Shown: positions 57,110 through 64,000 of the stretch, in pieces
Numbering within the stretch: the first letter of the stretch is position 1
Layout: each line of letters begins with the position of its first letter
Assembly: GCA_019925795.1 (NCBI GenBank)
Contig: CM034314.1
Coordinates: 36,697,774 to 36,761,773 of the forward strand
Direction: 5' to 3'
Length of the DNA: 64,000 bases
DNA from: Dendrobium chrysotoxum
Taxonomy: Eukaryota > Streptophyta > Magnoliopsida > Asparagales > Orchidaceae
Position numbers and translations under genes: made by a program
The notes under the pieces: model-generated
What the model was told of the DNA's origin: nothing
Databases searched by the model: none
Seen by the model: only the letters and a program-made list of their open reading frames with translations

Positions 57110-57475
57110 TCACTAGAAACACCTCGTACATTAGGAACAACACAGAGCATAGATCAAAGAAGGGTGTCTTAAACCTATAAAAATGGTTCCCCTAATGATA
57201 TAGATCAAGAAAGAATGAATCAAATTCCCCACATTAATGGAGTAACCAATCTAAATAGCATAATTCAACATTGCACTATCCTTGGTCACTTCATTGATAT
57301 TTTTGCTTGGTAAAAATCTAGCTCAGATAAAATAATGCCATGCTTTGGAAAGTTGGGTTAAGCAAGATATAGGGAAATTAATTACCTTATCATTCCTTTT
57401 CTTCCAAATAGCCCCACTTTGAGGTCCACACAAAACTCTAAGAAACTCATCCAAATGATACCTTCACGCATAAAC
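57110..57475 (-). pseudogene. Fragment of a 'putative plant transposon protein' (Transposase_32-like)
   Basis: One minus-strand frame, with two stops, reads RVLCGPQSGAIWKKRND, AWHYFI, stop, ARFLPSKNINEVTKDSAMLN, YAI, stop, IGYSINVGNLIHSFL and IIRGTIFIGLRHPSLI. The sequence W..F...R.LP...I..VTKD.A.L.YAI..G..INVG..I........G..HPSLI is the signature of a retroelement-associated plant domain usually listed as putative plant transposon protein. The stops are TGA and TAG and could come from CGA and CAG by C-to-T change. Only part of the domain remains. Confidence 0.6.
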
Positions 57476-58506
57476 ATCTATAAATTTTAGACTTTTTTTG
57501 AAAAAGTCTAATTACTTTATAATTAATTAAAACTATAATATTTTTAATTTTTTAAAATTAAAATATTAAATATTTTAGAGTGGACATCTTTTTTTTCCAG
57601 AATATTTTTTACTTGATTGACCTTTTAAAATTTCATAAAGATTGGATAATTGATTTGTTCTAACCAAAAATTTAAAATAAATTTATTTTAAAGTAATTAG
57701 CTAAGGTAGATTAATAATTGTTGCATCACAGTTGAATCGGATGTTCAGCAGGGATTTCGTCCCAGAGATCCCAACTTGTTCAACTAGAACACAAAAATCC
57801 AGTCTACCGATTAACTTATTAGGATTCTAAGGCTTAGATTTCCCTAAATACTCGATGAAAGTGATCGATTTTGAATATGAAATCGACAAGTACATCGAGT
57901 TCTACAAAAGGGTGTAATGGAATTGCCTGGTTGTGCGCTAGATTCTACCCAAGACCACCACGCAAGGGCTATAAGGTTTGAAGCTATACCATATGTGGTT
58001 GGTTTCACGGCAATAAGCTAAGAAATACTTTACCCTCAGTGAAGATCCTCCTACCGAATTGTAGCCTCATATGCTAAATAAATACTTTACCCTCACTGAA
58101 GATTCTCCTACTAAACTGTAGCTTCAGCTTATGGCCTGAGATGAACAAATTCTTCTATACGCATAAATTATACGCAATAAAGAAGGTCGCAAGCAGATGG
58201 AAAGAATGCTGGAAGCATGGTTACATTCATGCATAAATACCGATAAACTACTATTGTTGTATTGCAAGAATATTAGAACTGAAACTGAAAACGCAAACCA
58301 TAAAGCACTCTTTTCTGCAGAGATTCGCCTATGAAGTAAACTGGCGTCAACATGTCATCAACTCATGAACTATATTAGCTGCAAATCATGGACAAGATTG
58401 AAAATGGTTCATCGTGGTAAACAATGCTCATTTGTAAGAAAAATTGCACATAAATTTCTCCAGTAAAATTCTAGCTACAAAATACAAATCTTATACGCTA
58501 GAACTG
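57476..58506. other. Downstream flank of the MTP12-like gene
   Basis: It includes whatever 3' UTR the gene has. A clear AATAAA on the minus strand close after the stop codon was not found. The only structure seen is a 57-bp direct duplication at 58024-58137. No other gene is supported. Confidence 0.5.
58024..58137. repeat. 57-bp tandem duplication
   Basis: 'aatactttaccctcagtgaa' at 58024 and 'aatactttaccctcactgaa' at 58081, each followed by 'gat.ctcctac...tgtagc'. About 85-90% alike. Confidence 0.8.
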
Positions 58507-61065
58507 TCATTTCACACATTCCACCTGAATAGTGAAATCCTTGACACCAGCTTCATGAAATAAGTCAGAAGCTTTTTTCTTAATCAGAACTTTATTAGTT
58601 TCGGAAGACACATGAAGATGCACAGTTCCCACAATCTCGGTATTACTAAAGCTCCACACATGAAAATTCCGAACATCACAAACACCCTCAATCCTCATGA
58701 GACTATCACGAGTAACTCTGAGATTCTGCTCGCGAGTCCTAGGAACTCTCTGCAGCAAAATCTCAGCAGAGTTTCTCAAAAGAGGAACAACAGAAGAAAT
58801 AATCATTACTGAGATAAATATGGAGCAAGCTGGATCTGCAACTAACCAGCCTTTGTACTTAATTAGAAGGGTTGAAATGACAACACCAACACTTCCCATA
58901 GTGTCCGCCAGAACATGCAAAAAGATGCCTTCCATATTGTGGTCAATGTGATAGTGCATTTTCAAACCCTCTTCTTTGATTCCAATTAATAGGTTTTGAT
59001 ATTCATGGCTGTGTTTACTAGAATCTTGATGATTTTGATCTCCAACATGATGCATCTGATATTGGTGATCATGTTCCTGATGGTTACAAGGCTGATCATG
59101 ATCCTGGTGGCAGAGATTGTGATTATTTTTATCTTCATGTGTGTGATGATCACAGTTAAAAATTTGGTTGTGATGATGATGGTGATGATGATAATGATGA
59201 TGGGAATGAGACAGAGAATACTCATCGTTTCCAGTATGAGAATTCTCAGGTGAAATGGAAGGAAAGTGAGCATTGGACTTTGAATCAGAATGAGAGTGTT
59301 CATTTTTGCTGGAGTAATGATCATGAACACCGTGAGAATCCTCATGGGAATGGGAGTGCAAAGCCGAATGAGATTGAGTATTCGAGTTCGAATGAGAATG
59401 CAAATCACAGCAAGAATGGGAATGAGCATGAAAGCAAGAACCACCCCCACCATGCACATGATGATGCTCCTCATGAAAGAAGGCCAGTCCAATGATATTC
59501 ACCACCAGTCCCCCAATGGAAACAGCCAACAAACTGCTGGTGGAAATCTCTTGGGGATCAAGAATCCGCTCCATTGACTCCAAAACAATAAGTGCACCAA
59601 CCAGGACTAAAAACACTGCATTAGTATAGCCTGATAGCACCTCAAATCTGCCCCGACCATAATTGAACTGATTGTTTGCTGGTAGAGCCGAGATGTAGGA
59701 AGCATACAACCCAATGGCCAGAGCAGCACAATCAAAAAGCATGTGGCAAGCATCCGATATCAAACCAAGGCTGTTGCTTATGAACCCAGCAATAAATTCC
59801 ACAACCATGTATCCAGTGTTAATCAATAAGAAAAGAGCAATCTTTCTAGTTTTCCTCCCACTCAGAATGTGCCTAACCGGATTCATAACCAATGCATAAA
59901 TATTTTCAGTGGAATTCAAGTTTCCAAGCTCAACATATTGAAAAGATGAAGAACCCAATTCCCAAACTGAAGCCCATAACAAGAATCCACAGATCAGAAA
60001 ACCCGGTAAAGAAAGCTTGGGGTAATAAACAAGCTCCAACACAAGTGTGCAGAAAAACGTCACAAAAAACTCTCGCTGAAAACCCTTCCCAGTGAATCCA
60101 AACTTCTCATCACCACTAAAATTCTCATTCAATACTACGCCGAATATAACAGTATTAATTAAAGGCCACCCCATATCGGCCACAGAAACAGAACTACCCC
60201 CATTCTCTCCGTCTCCATGTACAAATAAACTAATGCATGCAGGAAAGAACAGGATTACTGTAGTAAGGGCGAGGGAAGCCAGCCGAGTCCTTTTCTTACC
60301 AAGTTGTCTAAAAACTCCAGAATTTCCAGCAGCGCGCTCGTGGAACCCCAGAAAGCCAGAGAGGAAGGTGAGTACTACGGCCACTACACGGGTGCAGCCC
60401 TCAGCTGGAGGAGAAAAAGAAGAAGAAAGGGGAAAACAGTCGATCCGATCCCAGCTGTATGAGAGAAGAATAAGCGCGACCATCAGCGTGATAAACCCAA
60501 TGATCCGGTGTCGACGACGGCTGCGAAGAAAGCGTTCGGAGAGTGATCGGGCAGCGAGAGCGCCGGATAGGTCGGCAAAGATGGATGCGGCGGCGCTGCA
60601 GTAGCGGAGGGAGTGGAAACGGAGGAGGAAGACAAGGGCAAGGAGGGATGATTTAGCGACGAGGGAGCGAAGAAGGGGAAGATTTAGAGTTAGGGTTTGA
60701 GGGAAGGAGAATGGGAGGGTGAGGAGGAAGGAGAGGAGGGAGACGAGGAAGGAGAAAGGGAAGAGGGAGAAGGTAGGTGGGGTGGAGCGGAGGAAGGGGA
60801 GGAGAGAGTAGAGAGAGCGGAGGGAGAAGAGCAGGAGAAACAGAGATGAGAAGGAAGAGGAAGAGGAGGAGGAAGGGATGCGGCGTTGCTTTGAGGGGGT
60901 TGAGGCGGAATAGGGAGGCGAGAAGGGGAAGGGGGAGGGCGGGGCAATAGCGCCGGCCGCTGCAGTAGGAGTGAGTGAAGGGTGAAGACGGGAAAGGGGA
61001 GGGCGAATAGGGACGGAGAGGCGGAGTTGAGAGGATAGGCGGCGGTGATCGGATTGCATAGCCAT
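58507..61065 (-). CDS. MTP12: MTP12-like cation diffusion facilitator (zinc transporter)
   Basis: Single open frame of 852 codons with no intron. Residues 1-100 are Ser/Pro/Arg-rich. About 100-395 hold many hydrophobic segments, the extra N-terminal membrane part of the ZnT5/Msc2-type subgroup. About 400-530 are CDF membrane helices with the metal site SDACHMLFD (H about 441, D about 445). About 531-700 is a very long His-rich loop (HEEHHHVHGGGG up to HHHHHHHNQ). The next CDF helix has FLHVLADTMG (H717, D721). The cytosolic C-terminal fold (GVCDVRNFHVWS) ends at 852. Both HxxxD pairs that bind zinc are intact. Arabidopsis MTP12 is known to pair with MTP5 and carry zinc into the Golgi; the same role is inferred here. 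The ATG at 61065 has a G at +4 (catcATGG) and is the first in frame. A hAT element lies 135 bp upstream, and no TATA box was found in the remaining promoter. Confidence 0.95.
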   Translation of the reverse strand: MAMQSDHRRLSSQLRLSVPIRPPLSRLHPSLTPTAAAGAIAPPSPFPFSPPYSASTPSKQRRIPSSSSSSSFSSLFLLLFSLRSLYSLLPFLRSTPPTFSLFPFSFLVSLLSFLLTLPFSFPQTLTLNLPLLRSLVAKSSLLALVFLLRFHSLRYCSAAASIFADLSGALAARSLSERFLRSRRRHRIIGFITLMVALILLSYSWDRIDCFPLSSSFSPPAEGCTRVVAVVLTFLSGFLGFHERAAGNSGVFRQLGKKRTRLASLALTTVILFFPACISLFVHGDGENGGSSVSVADMGWPLINTVIFGVVLNENFSGDEKFGFTGKGFQREFFVTFFCTLVLELVYYPKLSLPGFLICGFLLWASVWELGSSSFQYVELGNLNSTENIYALVMNPVRHILSGRKTRKIALFLLINTGYMVVEFIAGFISNSLGLISDACHMLFDCAALAIGLYASYISALPANNQFNYGRGRFEVLSGYTNAVFLVLVGALIVLESMERILDPQEISTSSLLAVSIGGLVVNIIGLAFFHEEHHHVHGGGGSCFHAHSHSCCDLHSHSNSNTQSHSALHSHSHEDSHGVHDHYSSKNEHSHSDSKSNAHFPSISPENSHTGNDEYSLSHSHHHYHHHHHHHNQIFNCDHHTHEDKNNHNLCHQDHDQPCNHQEHDHQYQMHHVGDQNHQDSSKHSHEYQNLLIGIKEEGLKMHYHIDHNMEGIFLHVLADTMGSVGVVISTLLIKYKGWLVADPACSIFISVMIISSVVPLLRNSAEILLQRVPRTREQNLRVTRDSLMRIEGVCDVRNFHVWSFSNTEIVGTVHLHVSSETNKVLIKKKASDLFHEAGVKDFTIQVECVK

Positions 61066-61200
61066 GATGGCGAGGCACCAGCGCGGCGGGGGGAAGATTT
61101 CGTAGGGCGTAGAGTCGGAGCACCCGATGAAAGTTTTGAAAGGTCTACTTGCCGTGGGTGGGCAAACAAATAGTGTACATTAATTAAAGGGGGTTTACAT
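61066..61200 (-). promoter_or_regulatory. Short remaining 5' flank of the MTP12-like gene
   Basis: The first 70 bp are GC-rich (gcgcggcggggggaag), as in a 5' UTR. The rest is AT-richer with no TATA box. The last 8 bp (GTTTACAT) are the target duplication of the hAT element, so everything upstream of this in the original promoter is now beyond 63950. Confidence 0.5.
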
Positions 61201-61512
61201 CAAAGCCCTACATAGGATCCTGGTCGAGTATTTATTGGGTATTTGCACTCTATGCGGGCGGGCTTCGCCCATCCACGCCCACTCAGGATAGCTTTCAGGA
61301 TGTTGTATCCACACATGCCCATGTGTTGCCCAACATTAGCCATAAAAGAAATCCTGCAAAAAATTGAAAGGTAGAAGACAATAATAGAAGAAAAAATATT
61401 TTTATATTCCCCAAAGCCTATAATACAAAATACATGATTTTATATAATGATGTAGGGGATAAGTTGTTAGAGAGCAGCGCAATATGTTATGTGAATCTTG
61501 CGGTGCATTGGA

Positions 61513-63604
61513 CTAACGTGTTAATAAGCCGCACAAGTCATTGTTCAATCGGTAGAACAATAGATCGTTCACGTGAGTGAGCTTTAGACTGCTACATTTC
61601 TTAGTCAGTGTGTTGCCGGCGTCTGAAAAGTTGTTCTCAGACATGGCGCTGGCGGCTGGAATGCACATAATAGAGCATGTGATGAGTGCCATGATCGGGA
61701 AAGTCTTGACGCCCACGAGCCCCCACCACTTCAGGACGTCAAACTCCCCGTCCTCGTCGCCGCACATCTTCTGTTCTTGCGGGCTGGCCCTATGCGCCAT
61801 GTAGGCCGTGAACTCTATGCTGGCCCTGACTTGCAAGCTAGTAGGGGTAATGGTGGCGACCATCTCGGCTCATCATCATCTCAGGCAAGTCATCGTAAAT
61901 CGAGTAGGAGGCGGTGGTGTCTGTCCGTGCCTTCTTAGCCGGTAGTGGCCTTATGCCATCGTCATCTTCATCGATGACAGAGTTAAGTCCATGGCCATAC
62001 TTGATCATGTATGCCTTCAACTTCTCCTTGGCCTCGTCAATCTGATCAGCATTGATACCCAACCCACGCTAATGTGTCTTCATGACCGGGTCGAGCATCG
62101 TCGCAATGACATGGATGGGCAGAACCACGAACTTCTCCTTGAAGATGGGCTGGATGATCTCCTAAATGGACATGATCGGATCAGAATCTTTCATCGTCTT
62201 GACTTGGCGTTGATCGTTCGGGTCCATGATGTCGACACGAACCAGATTCATATGTTGTTGTAGACGATGGCGCCAGAATGCGATCTTGTGCAACGTTGGG
62301 CTCTTAAACACCTCCAGCGCCAGCGTTGCATGTTGGAACATGTCAAGGAATATGGTGAACTCGTTCAAAAGATCTTATTGGATGGCGCCCAGCTTTTGAA
62401 TCACGTTCTTCTCTTGTAGAATAGTCACGATGTAATCCAACATGTCAAGGATGCTACGCAAGCATCGTACCAGCGAGTTCCAGCCTGTGCCATTCTCCTA
62501 TTTGAGTGTTTTGTTTAGCTTGCTCTGTAGGTTCAAGCACTTAAAGTACTCGACAAGTTTCTTGCACAAATCGATCATCTTGAATAGGTCGGCCATGTAT
62601 GGACCGTGTTGGTATCGGTAGAACAGTTTGCTTTGAATGTCGCGCATCATCGTGGTTGTCTTGTTGACGACGGTTGTCAGCACGCTCGCGAGCTTGTGGC
62701 CAAGACAGGGCAACCAAGAGAACACGAACGGTATGCCATCATGCTCGCAAATGTTTGAGCCACTGTCAGAGACGAAGGTGATCTGATAAAAGTACTTGTC
62801 AAGTAGCTCAAATATGACCAGGCCTTCCTTGAACTTGTTTAGCACCATGATCATCGTGTGGCTGGCCTCACGCAACAGCTTCACGTGCATCGTGCGCTCA
62901 TTCAGGATGAAAAGCTTATCAATGTAATGGATCATAATGGATATGTATGATACCTTCTTGATCGTGTCCTTCCACAGGTCGATTGTGCACGCCGCACCAA
63001 CACCCGATTTGAGGTGCTCCTTGAGAACAACGGTGAGCCTCTCACGACTTGATTGGGCACGACTTATGACAAGGTAGCAGATCATGACGGGATGGGCAAG
63101 CAGATCCTTAATGAGAATGCGGCCGGAGCTAGCAATGTCGATATCTAGCATTGTTTGGTTCAGTTCCTTGAGGCCCAACCCGGACAAGGCTTCAAATGGG
63201 TGCATGTCCTTCACACAGAAGCTGGCTGCAGTCGCCATCATCTTGGCTTTCTCCTTCATTGTGGGCACGTGCTTCTTGAAGAATTGCTTGGCAGTGCCGA
63301 CTTCAGATCGTTGCACGACGCATTTGTGCAAACCCATCGACTTGGTTCCCATTGTCTGCTTGTGCATAAATGTCTTCTTGTATCCTTTGCATGGAGCTAG
63401 TTCGAGCAAGATGGAAGTGGCACTGCTGCGGTGGCAGACAATGCCAAACCTGGTCCAGACGTCCGACGTCCCCATGACATTATCAGTGATATAAAATTCG
63501 GCATCGTCTTTGTTGCTTTTCAGCTCGCGCTTGATCGCCTCTTGAGTAGGCAATGTCATCTTCAATTCTTCATTCGTCTTAGAGACCTGCACTCCTGCTT
63601 GCAT
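61513..63604 (-). pseudogene. hAT transposase, four stops and one frameshift
   Basis: The N-terminal part has a BED-finger-like segment (SDVWTRFGIVCH, then APCKGYKKTF, then GLHKC); the second Cys of the finger is replaced by Tyr. The RNase-H-like catalytic region follows (ACTIDLWKDTIKKVSYISIM, FVSDSGSNI, WLPCLGHKLASVL). The C-terminal hAT dimerisation domain is clear (FDVLKWWGLVG, FPIMALITCSIMCIPAASAM, SENNFSDAGNT). In-frame stops are at about 62498 (TAG), 62374 (TAA), 62162 (TAG) and 62063 (TAG). The frame shifts between 61838 and 61863. Each stop can be read as a glutamine codon changed C to T. Inactive, but the ends could still be moved by a related transposase. Confidence 0.88.
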
Positions 63605-63796
63605 GAAATTAATATGAAAGTATTAAGATACAAAAGTACAGAACACTTTTTTAAGATACGAAAGTATATATCTCACATAAATGGAGAATATATCATCATA
63701 TCTTCACCTGCAAGTCTATTAATCTTTTTAGAACAGTATGTATGCATTTTTCATTTTTAAAATAAACTTTATGCATTTTCCAATTTTCATTCTTTT

Positions 63797-63932
63797 TGAA
63801 AGCAGTTGGTTTATCCCTTCATATTGAGTACCCACCCATACCCACCCATAAGTCTATGAGCATACCCATACCCACCCATATCAATTGGGTATGGGTGGGT
63901 ATGTGGGTGGGTGTGGTTATGGGTGCCTATTG
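63797..63932. repeat. hAT subterminal 'acccaccc' repeats forming an inverted repeat
   Basis: 'catacccacccat' repeats at 63830-63880 face 'atgggtgggtatg' repeats at 63885-63925 around 'atcaatt', giving a long imperfect hairpin next to the right terminal repeat. Confidence 0.8.
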
Positions 63933-64000
63933 CAGGGCTCTGATTTACATGCATATCATTTTATTTCATGTTTTTTTTTTTTTTGAGAGGATGCAGATTG

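Larger units (their letters stand above)
61201..63942 (-). mobile_element. hAT transposon, 2.74 kb
   Basis: Left end CAAAGCCCTACATAGGATCC and right end (reverse complement) CAGAGCCCTGCAATAGGCAC form imperfect terminal inverted repeats. The 8-bp flanks are GTTTACAT and ATTTACAT, a target duplication with one change, as expected for hAT. Subterminal sequence is rich in GGGTGGG and CCCACCC on the right and GC-rich on the left. It encodes a broken hAT transposase on the minus strand. Confidence 0.93.

Noticed and set aside
58986..59577. Long frames on both strands overlapping the His-rich loop of the transporter (168, 95, 85 and 81 codons)
   Set aside because: They are shadows of the repetitive CAT/CAC codons of the real gene.
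60092..61169. Frames of 150-170 codons on both strands over the 5' part of the transporter gene
   Set aside because: GC-rich, Ser/Pro/Leu-rich coding sequence stays open in other frames by composition; only the CDF frame has domains.

Overview
This window is nuclear DNA of a flowering plant. The evidence is a Sirevirus-type Ty1/copia element, Ty3/gypsy elements of Tat/Ogre type, En/Spm (CACTA) and hAT DNA transposons, and one intronless plant metal-tolerance (CDF zinc transporter) gene. A large-genome plant, possibly a monocot, is likely, but the sequence does not fix the species. About 95% of the window is repeats. The only gene that looks intact and cellular is the MTP12-like transporter at 58507-61065 on the minus strand.

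Region 1-8984: a decayed gypsy gag on the plus strand, then a succession of unrelated tandem arrays (85, 65, about 119, about 30 bp periods), two oppositely directed TATA boxes in LTR-like sequence, a tRNA-derived A/B-box sequence, AT-rich filler, and an array of short hairpins (7180-7760).

Region 8692-52880 is a nest. The oldest recognisable layer is a plus-strand gypsy-type element, of which an internal array (8692-8984 and 39702-40620), a polypurine tract and a very long LTR (from 40639) remain. A related minus-strand element (8985-39701) is inserted in that internal array. It has giant LTRs (7.9 and 6.3 kb), a PBS and a PPT, but no gag-pol apart from a possible integrase tail, and it carries an unrecognised 245-codon reading frame. 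Into its interior a Sirevirus (23391-33089, target duplication ACTGT) has inserted recently, with about 30 differences by eye between its 1,657-bp LTRs. A CACTA element (43217-50574, target duplication ATT) sits in the LTR of the plus-strand element and holds a LINE reverse-transcriptase fragment.

Region 52880-58506 is AT-rich intergenic DNA with a microsatellite, a degenerate repeat tract and a broken 'plant transposon protein' (Transposase_32-like) fragment. Region 58507-64000 holds the MTP12-like gene, with a 2,742-bp hAT element (61201-63942) inserted 135 bp upstream of its start codon.

The most unusual signals are non-coding. The Sirevirus U3 has fourteen 15-bp palindromes arranged as seven pairs, each pair offset by exactly 21 bp. 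Several tandem arrays in different elements have units that each hold a hairpin whose two arms change together. A T-rich array of small palindromes is shared in style by the copia element and the giant gypsy-type element. The U3 of the giant LTR is dense in W-box cores.
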